From the NCBI GenBank assembly GCA_000722615.1, contig JOKI01000013.1, positions 33,355 to 97,354 of the forward strand: 64,000 bases of DNA, written 5' to 3'. Shown one piece after another: positions 45,195-54,502 of the stretch. Below the pieces are notes generated by a model. The model was not told where the DNA came from. It did not search any database and saw only the letters and a program-made list of their open reading frames with translations. A program made the translations under genes and the position numbers. The DNA comes from Pseudorhizobium pelagicum (GTDB taxonomy: Bacteria > Pseudomonadota > Alphaproteobacteria > Rhizobiales > Rhizobiaceae). Every line of letters starts with the position of its first letter. The first letter of the stretch is position 1.

Positions 45195-45791
45195 TTGCAC
45201 ACCGAGCGTCCACGCCTTACCCGGAACCGGAATTTTCCCGCCTATGCCTACCTGCCGGGCCGCCAGCCTCATCCGGTGCGCGATCCGGCCGGGCACAGTT
45301 ATGGAATATCTGCCGGCGCGGCTGTCGCCTCCCTTGAAGCGGAGGAGCTGCTATGGGGTCACGATCTCTTCAATCACGGCTACTACTGGGAGGCGCATGA
45401 GGCCTGGGAGGGACTTTGGCAAACTGCCGACAAGCGCAGCCCTTTGCGCAACCTGCTGAAAGGCCTGATCTTGTGTGCCGCAGCCGGGGTCAAGATTCGC
45501 GAAGGCAAGCGGGCGCCGGCCGTGCGCCACGCGGGACGGGCCGCCGGTCTCTTTCGCCAGTTGATGCTTGCTCCCGAGCGCAGCCACTGCCAGGCGCTGG
45601 GCATGTCCCCGGCGGCGCTTGCCGACCAGGTTCTTTCCACCGCCAGCGCCCCGCCATGCTTGACCGCCACCGCGCCAGGGAGGCCTCATGTGGTGTTCCC
45701 ATTTATACTCGGCGACTTTTCCTGTCACACGCCGACGGTCGCAAATGCTGCTGAAGACAGTCCGGCAATCTTGGCTGGGACAGGCTCGTGA
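45195..45791 (+). CDS. DUF309 family protein
   Basis: The conserved core is LWGHDLFNHGYYWEAHEAWE, followed by LLKGLILCAAAGVKIREGK, the DUF309 signature; before it PAYAYLPGRQPHPVRDPAGH fits the N-terminus of alphaproteobacterial members. There is no ATG; the TTG at 45195 is my best start (about 198 residues), while a GTG at 45003 would add 64 residues of non-family sequence. The C-terminal 40 residues also look extended, possibly a frame alteration after the natural end. Function of the family is unknown. Confidence 0.65.
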   Translation: MHTERPRLTRNRNFPAYAYLPGRQPHPVRDPAGHSYGISAGAAVASLEAEELLWGHDLFNHGYYWEAHEAWEGLWQTADKRSPLRNLLKGLILCAAAGVKIREGKRAPAVRHAGRAAGLFRQLMLAPERSHCQALGMSPAALADQVLSTASAPPCLTATAPGRPHVVFPFILGDFSCHTPTVANAAEDSPAILAGTGS

Positions 45792-45872
45792 CCGCTTGAG
45801 ACCCGGCACTCGAACCACACGCCCGCTCGACCCGGCGACCGCCGCCACGGCGTGTTTTCGCGTTCGGTGACC

Positions 45873-47843
45873 TCAGCCACCAGCCCCTGAAGCGGTGAGC
45901 CTGTCGATCTCCAGCGCCAGCTGATCCTGGGTATAGGGCTTGGGCAGGCGCGCCACGTCCAGCGTCGTGCCAGCCGGCAGTTCGGCGTAGCCGGATGCGA
46001 TCAGGATCGGGAGTTTGGGATGGCGCGCGCGGGCAATGGCGGCGAGTTCTCCGCCGGTCATTCCGGGCATCGAGTAATCCGTAATCAGGAGGTCGAAGGG
46101 GGGGGCATCGGCCAGGCAGCTCAGGGCCTGCTGCCCTGAATGCGCCTCAACCACATCGTGCCCCAGATCAAGCAGCATATCGACCGAGCTCATGGCGATC
46201 AGGACGTCATCATCGACCAGCAGGATACGTCTGGGGCCAGAGCCCAAACCACCCTGCGCAGCCACGGCGGTCTCGATGTCCGCCTCGGTCGAGATCGCCG
46301 TGGAAACCGGAATCAGCAGCTCGGCGGTGGTCCCTTTGCCCGGCGCGCTCTTCAACCTCAAATCCCCTTTCAGCTGCAGCGCCAAGCCATGGATCATCGA
46401 CAGGCCAAGGCCGGTCCCCTTTCCAAGTTCCTTTGTCGAGAAAAAGGGCTCGACCGCTTTTTGCAGCGTCGCCTCGTCCATCCCGTGACCCTCGTCGGCA
46501 ACAGAAAGAACCAGGTAGCGGCCGCAAGCGAGGTGGCCGGCAGCATCCCGAAGCTCCACCTCATGCAGTCGAATGCGGATCCGGCCGCCATCGGGCATGG
46601 CGTCGCGCGCGTTGACAGCAAGATTAAGAAGCGCCAGCTCGACCTGATTGGCATCCGCCGACACCAGCGGCAGGTGGTCGGGCACCGCCGTGTCGATCAC
46701 CACCGAAGACCCTACTGACCGCTGGAGAAGGTCCTCCATGCCGACCACCAGCCGACCCAGATCAACCGGCCCCACCTGCAGCTCCTGACGGCGGGCAAAT
46801 GCCAGAAGCCTTTGGGTCAAGGAGGCGCCCCGCCTGGCGCCCTGCAGCGCGCCATCGATCAAGCGGCGCGCCTTGACGTCATCGCTGACGTGCTTGCGCA
46901 ACAGTTCGAGATTGGCGAGAACGGCCATCAGCAGATTGTTAAAATCGTGAGCGACACCGCCGGTCAGCTGGCCGATCGCTTCCATCTTCTGCGACTGGCG
47001 CAGCTGTTCTTCGGCCCGTTCCCGCTGGGCCACCTCCGCCATCACGGTCCGATGGGCTTCTTCCAGTTCGCGGGTGCGTTCGGCGACGCGTGCCTCAAGG
47101 ATTTCGTTGAGCAGTCGCTGGTGTTCTTCGGCCTCGAGCCTGGCGGTGATATCGGCAGACACCCCGACCATCTTCAGCGGCTTGCCCGTCCGGTCGCGTG
47201 ACACCTGCGCACGCGCTTCGACCCAATGCACCGAACCGTCCTTCCAGATCGTGCGGTATTCAATGGCATAATCCACCCCTGTCTCAAGCGTGGCAGCAGT
47301 CGCCGCCTCAACGCGCTCAAGGTCGTCTGGATGGATGCAGCCGATAAGCTCGGCATAGGAGAAAGCATCTTCTGGTAACCGGCCAAAAATCGTCTTGCAG
47401 GTCGGTGACAGGGTCAAAGTGCCAGTGGCGAGATCCCGTTCCCAGGCCCCAAGCCGCCCCGCCTCCATGGCCGTCTGCAGTCGCCGCTCCCCGTCATTGA
47501 GTTCCTGGATGCGCAGGCGGGCTTCATACTGGCGCCGCCGCCCACGCAGAGCGGAACGGGCGATACTGACGAATGTGGTGGCATGGAAGGGACGCTCCAG
47601 AAAGCTGACATTGCCCAGCACCTCCAAAAGCCTGGCTGCGGCCGGATTGCGCTCTGGTCCTCCGCCTCGGTTTGTCAGGACGAGGAAGGGCAGATCCGAC
47701 CAGCTGGGCTGCGCTTCGATCCACGCCGACAGGGGCTTCAGATCGGCAAACCGCAGGGCGTCCTCTGTCACCACCGCAAAACCGATGCTGTCATCGAGGC
47801 TGGCGACGAAGTCGGAGAGGCTGTCCGCCGTGAGCGAGCGCAT
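45873..47843 (-). CDS. Hybrid sensor histidine kinase (pseudo-receiver, PAS, HisKA, HATPase, receiver)
   Basis: A 656-residue kinase from the first ATG. Order: N-terminal receiver-like module (about 1-100), PAS (about 120-235), coiled coil, HisKA with phospho-acceptor H299 in GGVAHDFNNLL, HATPase (NLAVNARDAMPDGG, GHGMDEATLQ, GKGTGLGLSMIHG), and a C-terminal receiver (ILLVDDDVLIA, phospho-Asp in LLITDYSMPGMTGG). The same frame continues 29 sense codons upstream of this ATG (to about 47930) with sequence matching the start of the receiver-like module (APLGRDAQIASSLLREAG), so the true start is probably upstream at a non-ATG codon overlapping the KaiC gene. It is co-directional with and downstream of the KaiC gene. 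Confidence 0.9.
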   Translation of the reverse strand: MRSLTADSLSDFVASLDDSIGFAVVTEDALRFADLKPLSAWIEAQPSWSDLPFLVLTNRGGGPERNPAAARLLEVLGNVSFLERPFHATTFVSIARSALRGRRRQYEARLRIQELNDGERRLQTAMEAGRLGAWERDLATGTLTLSPTCKTIFGRLPEDAFSYAELIGCIHPDDLERVEAATAATLETGVDYAIEYRTIWKDGSVHWVEARAQVSRDRTGKPLKMVGVSADITARLEAEEHQRLLNEILEARVAERTRELEEAHRTVMAEVAQRERAEEQLRQSQKMEAIGQLTGGVAHDFNNLLMAVLANLELLRKHVSDDVKARRLIDGALQGARRGASLTQRLLAFARRQELQVGPVDLGRLVVGMEDLLQRSVGSSVVIDTAVPDHLPLVSADANQVELALLNLAVNARDAMPDGGRIRIRLHEVELRDAAGHLACGRYLVLSVADEGHGMDEATLQKAVEPFFSTKELGKGTGLGLSMIHGLALQLKGDLRLKSAPGKGTTAELLIPVSTAISTEADIETAVAAQGGLGSGPRRILLVDDDVLIAMSSVDMLLDLGHDVVEAHSGQQALSCLADAPPFDLLITDYSMPGMTGGELAAIARARHPKLPILIASGYAELPAGTTLDVARLPKPYTQDQLALEIDRLTASGAGG

Positions 47844-47922
47844 GCCGGCTTCCCGCAGCAGGGATGAAGCGATCTGGGCGTCGCGTCCGAGCGGTGCATA
47901 GATCAGCCCGATGGCGCTACGG

Positions 47923-49431
47923 TCAGGAATGGGCGTCTTCTCCCTCTGGCACGCTCATCAGCGATTGCGTGTCACTCACCAGCGTTGGCACCCCGCGCAG
48001 CACTCCCTGGAAGCCCGAGATCGGCTCTCCCAGGATCAGTCCGCTCTGGTCGATGCGATACTCGCGGATCGTCTCTTCATGGGCTCCGGTGCGCTTTTTG
48101 ATGACGGAGATGGCCCGTCGCACCTTGCCGTAGGCCTCGAAGTAGCGCAGCAGGATCACCGTATCGGCGATATAGGTGATATCGACGGGCGACCTCATGT
48201 CGCCGACGAGCCCATGCTGTGCAACCGTCAGGAACGTGTTGGTGCCCTGCCGGTTGAGAAACTGCAGCAACTCGTGCACGTGCAGGATCAAGGCGTTTTC
48301 TTCCGGCATGGAGGCCTGATAGCCGTTGATGCTGTCGATCACCACAACGCTGGCATCGAAATCGGCAACCCGTTGTCTCACCCGCTGGGCAAATTCGCCT
48401 GGCGACAGCTCGGCCGCATCCAGCTGCTCGATATGCAGCATTCCCCGGTCCCGCATCGCCTCCAGGTCGAGGCCGATCGCCTTGGTCCTTGCAAAAAGCA
48501 GCCCGAGCTCCTCGTCAAACACGAAGATGGCTGCCTTGCCGCCGCGCGCGATGGACGCCGCCACGAATTGAAGCGCAAAGAGGCTCTTGCCGGTGCCGGC
48601 CGGACCGATCAGCAGCGTTCCCGACCCGCGCTCGACGCCGCCGCCAAGCAGAGCATCCAGCTCCACGATACCACTGCCGATCGTCGTCCGCTCGAACGCG
48701 GTCTTGTGCTCGATCGCCCGCAGTCGCGGAAACACCGTCACGCCACCTGTGCGGATCACGAAGTCATGGTAACCACCGCGAAATGCCTGTCCGCGATACT
48801 TCACGACCCGCAGTCTTCGTCGCTCCGCACCGTAGTCGGGGGCGAGATGCTCCAGGTGGATGACGCCATGGACAACGCTATGGACCGTCTTGTCCAAAGT
48901 GTCTGACGTCATGTCATCGAGAAGCAGAACGGTCGCTTCTGAGCGCGAGAAATAATGCTTCAATGCCAGGATCTGCCGTCGGTAGCGCAATGAGCTCTGG
49001 GCCAGCAGGCGAATTTCCGACAGGCTATCGATAACCACCCGATGCGGCTTGACGCGCTCGAAGCTCTCGAAGATCAGCTTGGTCGTCTCGCCCAGTTCCA
49101 GGTCGGATGAATAGAGAAGGCTCTGCTGCTGGTCGGCATCCAGCAGGCTCTCGGGTGGCACCAGCTCAAAGATCTCGATGGCCTCGTTGATCTCGATTCC
49201 ATGGGAGCGCGCACTGTCTCGCAGCTCTTGTTCGCTCTCCGATAGGCTGATGTAGAGACAGCGCTCGCCCTGCTCTGCCCCTTGCGTCAGAAACTGCAAG
49301 GCAATCGTTGTTTTTCCAGCCCCCGGAGAGCCTTCGAGCAGAAAGACGTGCCCGCGAGACAGTCCTCCAGCCAGGATATCGTCCAATCCAACCACGCCGG
49401 TCAGAGCTTTATCATCTAGGTGTGTCGTCAT
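47923..49431 (-). CDS. Double-domain KaiC-like ATPase
   Basis: A 502-residue RecA-fold protein with two KaiC domains. Walker A motifs are GSPGAGKTT (about residue 31-39) and GPAGTGKS (about 280). Each is followed by a Walker-B-like stretch (HRVVIDSLSEIRLLA and ASVVVIDSINGYQAS). ATG at 49431 is supported by GAGG seven bases upstream; the frame stays open much further upstream but without KaiC character. No kaiA or kaiB is nearby. Non-cyanobacterial KaiC proteins often act with histidine kinases, and the hybrid kinase gene follows directly, so a timing or stress-signalling pair is plausible. Confidence 0.9.
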   Translation of the reverse strand: MTTHLDDKALTGVVGLDDILAGGLSRGHVFLLEGSPGAGKTTIALQFLTQGAEQGERCLYISLSESEQELRDSARSHGIEINEAIEIFELVPPESLLDADQQQSLLYSSDLELGETTKLIFESFERVKPHRVVIDSLSEIRLLAQSSLRYRRQILALKHYFSRSEATVLLLDDMTSDTLDKTVHSVVHGVIHLEHLAPDYGAERRRLRVVKYRGQAFRGGYHDFVIRTGGVTVFPRLRAIEHKTAFERTTIGSGIVELDALLGGGVERGSGTLLIGPAGTGKSLFALQFVAASIARGGKAAIFVFDEELGLLFARTKAIGLDLEAMRDRGMLHIEQLDAAELSPGEFAQRVRQRVADFDASVVVIDSINGYQASMPEENALILHVHELLQFLNRQGTNTFLTVAQHGLVGDMRSPVDITYIADTVILLRYFEAYGKVRRAISVIKKRTGAHEETIREYRIDQSGLILGEPISGFQGVLRGVPTLVSDTQSLMSVPEGEDAHS

Positions 49432-49692
49432 CTGATCCTCAAACTGCAGGAATGACATAGCGCGTCGACGCCGTAAAGCGAGTACGAGACAACGTCTTAA
49501 TGGGTCTTTTGTTCTGGTCCCGGCCGCCTGCCCACGTTGCGTCGGGGCAGCAGCACCTGGAACTTGACGCTTGCAGATGGCGTCGCCAGGACGGCGTACC
49601 GGATCGGCGCATTTTAACAATTCGCGCAACCTTTTGTTAGTGCGTGCCATGCAAGTCTTCAGCGAAAATCGCGAGGACATGATGGCCCTCTG

Positions 49693-50598
49693 ATGGAAAA
49701 GACCGACGTCCTCGTTGGTGTCTTCGACGAAACGGATCGGCTTCGCTTTGCCAATCGGGCGTTTCGTGCGGCTTGGTCTGTCGCTCCCCAGGAGATGCCG
49801 CTCTGGTCGGATATGATGCGCCGGAACTATGCGGCCGCCCGCGGGACGATCATCAGCAGTGGCGATTTCGAAACCTGGCTGCGCTCCACATTGGGCCGGC
49901 GGGGCAAGACCGGCTTTCGCGCCTTCGAGACGGATCTGCACGACGGTCGGTGGCTGTGGATGACGGAAACGACGCAAGAGAACGGCTGGATGCTTTGCGT
50001 CGCCAGCGACATCACCACCGTGCGGGTCGACGAGCGTGCCCTTCGTCAGGACCGGGACAATGCCATCAAGGTGGACCAGACAGACGAGCTCACCGGCATT
50101 TCCAGCCGCCGCTTTGTGATGGCGAGGCTTCGCGCTTTGACGGCCACTTCCGGCGAGGCCTGGTCCGACGTGGGCCACGTCGCCGTCCTCGATATCGACA
50201 ACTTCAAGTACATCAACGATCGTTTCGGCCACGCCACTGGCGACGCCGTGCTCAAAAACTTTGCCGTGACCCTTCAGCGCCTGGTGCGCAAGACGGATAT
50301 CCTCGGCCGCGTTGGCGGTGAAGAGTTCATTCTCATCTTGCCACACACCAGCCTGGCGGAAGCCGAAGCGGTGATTGACCAGATGCTGGCGGCGGTTCGT
50401 CGTTCGCGCCCGCTGCCGCAGGAGGTGAGCTTCCGCTATACCTTCTCGGCAGGACTTGCCGGGGCTCGACAGGGCGACGACCCGGACGAGGTGTATCGGC
50501 GCGCCGATTTGGCCCTTTACGCCGCAAAAATGAGGGGCCGCGATCAGATCGCCATCGACCTTCCGGCCTCCCCGCGGCTCACCCAGGACCCCGGCTAA
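49693..50598 (+). CDS. PAS-GGDEF diguanylate cyclase
   Basis: A 301-residue cytoplasmic protein. A PAS-like sensor (about 5-110) precedes a GGDEF domain with intact GGEEF at 208-212 and an RxxD inhibitory site at 199-202 (RKTD), correctly spaced five residues before the active site. It should synthesise c-di-GMP with product inhibition. Divergent from the KaiC-kinase operon across about 260 bp. The ribosome-binding site before the ATG at 49693 is weak. Confidence 0.92.
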   Translation: MEKTDVLVGVFDETDRLRFANRAFRAAWSVAPQEMPLWSDMMRRNYAAARGTIISSGDFETWLRSTLGRRGKTGFRAFETDLHDGRWLWMTETTQENGWMLCVASDITTVRVDERALRQDRDNAIKVDQTDELTGISSRRFVMARLRALTATSGEAWSDVGHVAVLDIDNFKYINDRFGHATGDAVLKNFAVTLQRLVRKTDILGRVGGEEFILILPHTSLAEAEAVIDQMLAAVRRSRPLPQEVSFRYTFSAGLAGARQGDDPDEVYRRADLALYAAKMRGRDQIAIDLPASPRLTQDPG

Positions 50599-50762
50599 CG
50601 AACTGCCGACCGGATGGCATCACCTGAAATACGAGGGTTGGTCGCGGGCGGGTGACACAATGGGGTGCGCTTCCGACCAAAAATATTCTTGAAGCTGCGC
50701 ATGGCTGCCATAGCTTGCTAGTCAGCATACCCTTCGACACGATTCTGGAACGCGGCAACAGC

Positions 50763-51077
50763 ATGGGTGGTAGAAGTGGAACTTCGATGGCAACGCGGCT
50801 GGTATCCGGCCACGCACCGCTCATTGCCGTCCTCTTGGTCTCAAGCCTTGTCGGCGCCTACAGCGACGAGGGTGGCGACGCCGGTCTTATGCTCGGTTTC
50901 TATGCCTGGAGTGCCCACTCCCTTTGCACCATTTATGCCCTGACCCACTGGGGCGGCCTGTGGAAGGCCTATGCGGTCGCCTCGCTTGTCGCCGTCGTGG
51001 GTCTTGACGCGGGAACGCCGCTCAGCGCCCTGGTCAAATTGGTCAGGATCCTGGTCGCGGATCACGCCTTCGGCTGA
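50763..51077 (+). CDS. Hypothetical small membrane protein
   Basis: A 104-residue protein with two or three hydrophobic segments (HAPLIAVLLVSSLVGAYS, then LMLGFYAWSAHSLCTIYALT and AYAVASLVAVVGL). Start is uncertain: ATG at 50763 or 50790; an upstream GTG at 50652 would add unlikely residues. No family recognised. It lies downstream of the diguanylate cyclase on the same strand but 165 bp away. Confidence 0.45.
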   Translation: MGGRSGTSMATRLVSGHAPLIAVLLVSSLVGAYSDEGGDAGLMLGFYAWSAHSLCTIYALTHWGGLWKAYAVASLVAVVGLDAGTPLSALVKLVRILVADHAFG

Positions 51078-51575
51078 CCTCTACCACCCCCGGCCCAGCA
51101 GCCTGATCGTGCCGCCACCGCGTCTGCCGGAATGCCAGCGGCAGGCGATGCATTATGGATGAAAGCCCTTCTGGAAGAAATGAAGAGTATCGGAGACATC
51201 AGCATAGCGTCGCCCGATTTCGGGCAGGATGTCGGGAATTCTCGTCACGGTCCGCGCGGTTAAAGGGATGCCGCAGGAGCCTCAGCATAGCGACCCGAAG
51301 GGAGAGGCGGGACCGACTTCCCCCGCTCGGGGCGTTCCGCGTCGCCGTTGCGAGAAACTGGCACGGTTGAGGTCGCCGATGATCTGTCGTACCTCGCGAT
51401 GCCAGTGACAGACATGCCCCTTTCGCGCAGAGCACGCGCCGGTCAGATGGAGCCGGTCCAGCGCCGGTAACCGGCAACGAGAAAACCCACTTCGACCACT
51501 CGCCAAGCGGCCCCCTGGACAGCCGATAGCCGGGAGAGTGCGGGCTTGTGCTGGGTCCCGTTCCCGAATCAGCGT
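51078..51575. other. Region without supported gene
   Basis: Reading frames on both strands are open for up to about 165 codons but carry no family features and overlap each other; the region looks non-coding or decayed. Confidence 0.45.
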
Positions 51576-51818
51576 ATGAGCGGAACGCCAGTTGCAGTGG
51601 AGCCGGCCCCGATGACAAGTGAAGTACGTCGCAAAGTGTATGAGAAGGTCTCTGCTCGACTCAAGGCAAGCGGCACACCATTCGACGATGACCCGCGGTT
51701 TCTTTCTGCCGTTGAGGAATGGATCAATGGTGCCATCGACATCGGTGAGCTGCGCAGGCGATATTTCGACATCCAACGCACACGGACGCGGCTATCGTCC
51801 GATCACGGTGGCGACTAG
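51576..51818 (+). CDS. Small hypothetical protein
   Basis: An 80-residue, mostly helical protein: MTSEVRRKVYEKVSARLKAS, then DDDPRFLSAVEEWINGAIDI and ELRRRYFDI. The pattern of a short protein with a WINGxIDxxELRRRY helix looks like conserved small rhizobial proteins, which supports coding. Start at 51576 or at the ATG 51612. Function unknown. Confidence 0.5.
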   Translation: MSGTPVAVEPAPMTSEVRRKVYEKVSARLKASGTPFDDDPRFLSAVEEWINGAIDIGELRRRYFDIQRTRTRLSSDHGGD

Positions 51819-52147
51819 CAATTCGAGATCAAAGACGCATCAGCACTAGGCATCATCCCCTGCCAACGATGCGCACGCAACCACCGCTTGTGCGGTTGCG
51901 GACAAAAAGCTCGGCCCGTTCAAACCTACGACGCCGACGGCGACACCCAAGTGCCATCGCGCCGCAGCGGACACAAGGTATTGCGAGCCGTCTATCATCG
52001 CCGGTGTCGCGGACGCAACTTGGTATCGACGCAGTGATGCTGTTGCGATATTGGAGATGTTACGATGGCAACCGGAGAGCTGGCAACAATACCAGTCAGG
52101 CTTTCCAGGATGCCGGCGGCGCCAGTGCCCGAGCGTGGAGATGGAAT

Positions 52148-52459
52148 ATGCAGCAAATCGATGCGGTGGATGCAACGAGATCTTCCTGGGAAACGGTGGC
52201 CGCCTACGTCCTGACGGTATGTCAGGAGCGAGACAAGGCACCCCTGTACAGCTATCTGCAGGTTGCTGCCGACCTGGTCGAACCAACAAAGCGGCTGATT
52301 GCCGACATGAACGGCGACGACTCCTTCACGATCGTGGAGGAGGGCGACGATTTCCCCGGCTCCTCGCCGGCCCCGCGGCCCCTTTCCCCCGACCATCCGC
52401 CAGGAGCCCTGTCGATAGCGAGGGGCGCAATCCTGAAGGCATTGGGCGTTGGAGGATAG
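52148..52459 (+). CDS. Small hypothetical protein
   Basis: A 103-residue acidic protein starting MQQIDAVDATRSSWETVAAY, with helical N-terminal half and a proline-rich tail. GTGGAG stands eight bases before the ATG at 52148, which supports translation; the frame is open further upstream without such features. No family recognised. Confidence 0.42.
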   Translation: MQQIDAVDATRSSWETVAAYVLTVCQERDKAPLYSYLQVAADLVEPTKRLIADMNGDDSFTIVEEGDDFPGSSPAPRPLSPDHPPGALSIARGAILKALGVGG

Positions 52460-52718
52460 TGTTTGTGAATCTGCAGGCTCGAGAGGATAGCCGGGCCTCT
52501 CCGCTGTCCTCCACCCGGGCCTCGATCTGCCGCTTTACCGAGGTGCGCTCCCGCTCAGTGCAAGCGGGACAAAGCGGCTCATGCCAGGAGCCTGTCACAA
52601 GCCATCAACCGAGAAGGGCTCGGTGGACAACAGCGAACCGGTCTACCATCCTTTCGTTCAGCTCAGGTGCTTTTCAATTTCCGGCACCGGCAGGTTCCCA
52701 AGGTCCTAGTGCTCCGCA

Positions 52719-53372
52719 ATGATCCGATCGTGCCGGGTCACTTTTCTGCGCGGAACCGGTAAACGAACACGAGAAGGAAGATGGATGGTCAAAGGTCCCA
52801 GTCCTGAAGATCCGCCTGAGATCGGTGCCGAGGAGAAGGCCTATGCACTCATGGCGGTGGCTGCAGGGTTGCAGATGGCTGACACACAGCTATACCACAC
52901 TCGGAAGGGACGGCGGCTTTTTGCAACGAAACGGTTTGACAGGACGCCTGCCGGCAGGCTTCACATGCACACCGCAAGCGGCCTGTTAAATGCCAACCAC
53001 CGTGAGCCGGAAGTCCTCAAGATGTTCCGAAACATGGTGTTCAATGTCTACGCAAAGAACCGGGACGATCATGCAAAGAACCATGCTTTCCTTATGGACG
53101 GGGACGGCCGTTGGTTCCTGGCACCCGCCTACGATCTTACCTTTTCGTCTGGACCCGGCGGGGAGCACAGCACGGCTATAGGTGGTGAAGGCAAGGCGCC
53201 CGGCATGCCTCACCTCCTAAGCGTCTCCAGAGGAGCTTCGATCCCTGATAACGATGCAAAGGACGTGATAGAGCAGGTCCGGACAGCAATCGGTCGCTGG
53301 CCCGAGTTCGCTGAAAAGGTTGGCTTGTCCAGATCCCGTACGGCCGAACTCCACGCGTTCTTGACCACGTGA
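52719..53372 (+). pseudogene. hipA-like toxin kinase remnant
   Basis: The translation matches the C-terminal two-thirds of HipA-family kinases: GRWMVKGPSPEDPPEIG, ATKRFDR, RLHMHTASGLLNANHR, NRDDHAKN (catalytic Asp) and APAYDLTFSSGPGGEH (metal-binding Asp). What is missing: the N-terminal roughly 150-200 residues including the activation loop, and about 20-25 residues between the HMHT motif and FRNMVFNV, where HipA proteins have a longer helix. No hipB antitoxin lies upstream. The frame itself is open from 52719 (ATG at 52785 has no clear ribosome-binding site), so a truncated protein could be made, but kinase activity is unlikely. Confidence 0.75.
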
Positions 53373-53742
53373 ATGGCCGGGTCAGACACTGCGTGGGCAC
53401 GATGCAACCCGCCGATGAAGGCGGCACCGGGAGAAGCGCCCTTGGCGATGTTCCAAGCCAAACCGAACACACCGCAACCGATCGTCCGAAGAGACAATCT
53501 TGCCGGACGACTGCAGACGTTGCCTTGTCCGATGGCAAGGAGCCGGCGTCGTCATCTCCGGTGTTGCGCCGATCGGCGTGCAGCCAGTTCCACTGCATGA
53601 GTGGGGACCTTTTCTAGAACTCAGATCTGGTGCGGATAGTGGTTTGCGGCAAGCCTTTGCACTGCGCCAAACCGGCCTGCAGATGACATGTCGAGCAGGC
53701 GGCTTCAGGCGTGCCGTCTGCAGCGGCATGCATCTCAGGTTC
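53373..53742. other. Region without supported gene
   Basis: Between the hipA remnant and the FadR-type regulator. Overlapping short frames on both strands, no recognisable family. Probably scar sequence from rearrangement; the last bases hold the promoter of the next operon. Confidence 0.45.
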
Positions 53743-53771
53743 TTGACATCGCGACGTCGAGGCTTTCTATT
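53743..53771 (+). promoter_or_regulatory. Sigma-70-type promoter of the FadR/C-S-lyase/ABC operon
   Basis: TTGACA (53743-53748), 17-bp spacer, TCTATT (53766-53771; four of six matches to TATAAT). Overlapped at its 3' end by the inverted repeat ATTGGT-N10-ACCAAT. Confidence 0.65.
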
Positions 53772-53790
53772 GGTAGGATGTCAGACCAAT
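53769..53790. promoter_or_regulatory. Probable operator for the FadR-type regulator
   Basis: ATTGGT (53769-53774) and ACCAAT (53785-53790) are perfect 6-bp arms around 10 bases. Such TTGGT/ACCAA arms are common in operators of FCD-type GntR regulators. It covers the -10 and the probable transcription start, directly before the regulator gene, so autorepression is likely. Confidence 0.62.
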
Positions 53791-53791
53791 T

Positions 53792-54502
53792 TTGGATGTC
53801 ATCTTGAAGATCTCTCCGCTGCCCTCCACCAGTCGAGTCAGACAGGTCACGGACGCGCTCGTCGACCACATCACAAGTGCGCGTCTGAAGTCGGGGGATC
53901 GTCTTCCGGCTGAGCGCGAGTTGATGGAAGCCCTTGCGGTGGGGCGCTCGACGATCCGCGAGGTCCTGCGCCACTTCCAGGCGCTCGGCGTCATCGAGAC
54001 CCGCAAGGGCAGCGGCAACTATCTGCTCAAGTCGGTGTCGCGCGCCACCATCCACATGCCGTTATCGCTTGAGAGCACGAACCTTCGCGACGGTCTGCTG
54101 CAGACGCTTCAGGTCCGGCGCGGGCTCGAATGTGAAGCGGGCATGGTTGCCGCACGCGTCCGCACCGCAGACGATCTGGCCGACATCGAGGCGAAGCTGA
54201 CCGAGATGGAGCGCGTGCATCTCGAAAAGGGCGCCTCGGGGCCCGAGGACCTCGCCTTCCACCTGGCCATCTACGACGCCACCCATAACCCGCTGTTCCG
54301 TCAGCTGCTCGAACAGATGCGCGAAACCTTCGAGCGCTTCTGGAGCCATCCGTTCGAACGCTTTGATTTTGCGCGCCGATCCTTCCCGTTTCACCGAACC
54401 CTGTTTCAGGCCATTGCCGCGCAGGACGCCGAAGCAGCAAGAGCTGAGACCCTGAAGATTCTCGAGATCGTCGAGGAAGACATCAAGGAAATGTCGAAAT
54501 GA
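53792..54502 (+). CDS. GntR-family regulator, FadR/FCD type
   Basis: A regulator of about 236 residues. Winged helix at about residues 15-80 (LVDHITSARLKSGDRLPAER, then LMEALAVGRSTIREVLRHFQ) and FCD effector domain after residue 95 (LQVRRGLECEAGMVAARV; FHLAIYDATHNPLF). No ATG precedes the winged helix; TTG at 53792 or 53804 is the likely start. The stop overlaps the ATG of the lyase gene (ATGA). First gene of a six-gene operon; it should control its own promoter through the dyad at 53769-53790. Confidence 0.88.
   Translation: MDVILKISPLPSTSRVRQVTDALVDHITSARLKSGDRLPAERELMEALAVGRSTIREVLRHFQALGVIETRKGSGNYLLKSVSRATIHMPLSLESTNLRDGLLQTLQVRRGLECEAGMVAARVRTADDLADIEAKLTEMERVHLEKGASGPEDLAFHLAIYDATHNPLFRQLLEQMRETFERFWSHPFERFDFARRSFPFHRTLFQAIAAQDAEAARAETLKILEIVEEDIKEMSK

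Noticed and set aside
49432-50346. Extension of the KaiC-like frame upstream of 49431
   Set aside because: It runs antisense through the PAS-GGDEF gene and lacks KaiC features; GAGG supports the start at 49431.
51282-51776. Minus-strand frame of 164 codons overlapping the small gene at 51576
   Set aside because: Cysteine- and arginine-rich without a family pattern; the plus-strand small protein has more natural composition.
53382-53729. Minus-strand frames between the hipA remnant and the FadR operon
   Set aside because: Protein-like short stretches occur (for example CGVFGLAWNIAKGASPGAAF in one frame) but different frames compete, no family is recognised and no ribosome-binding site is seen.
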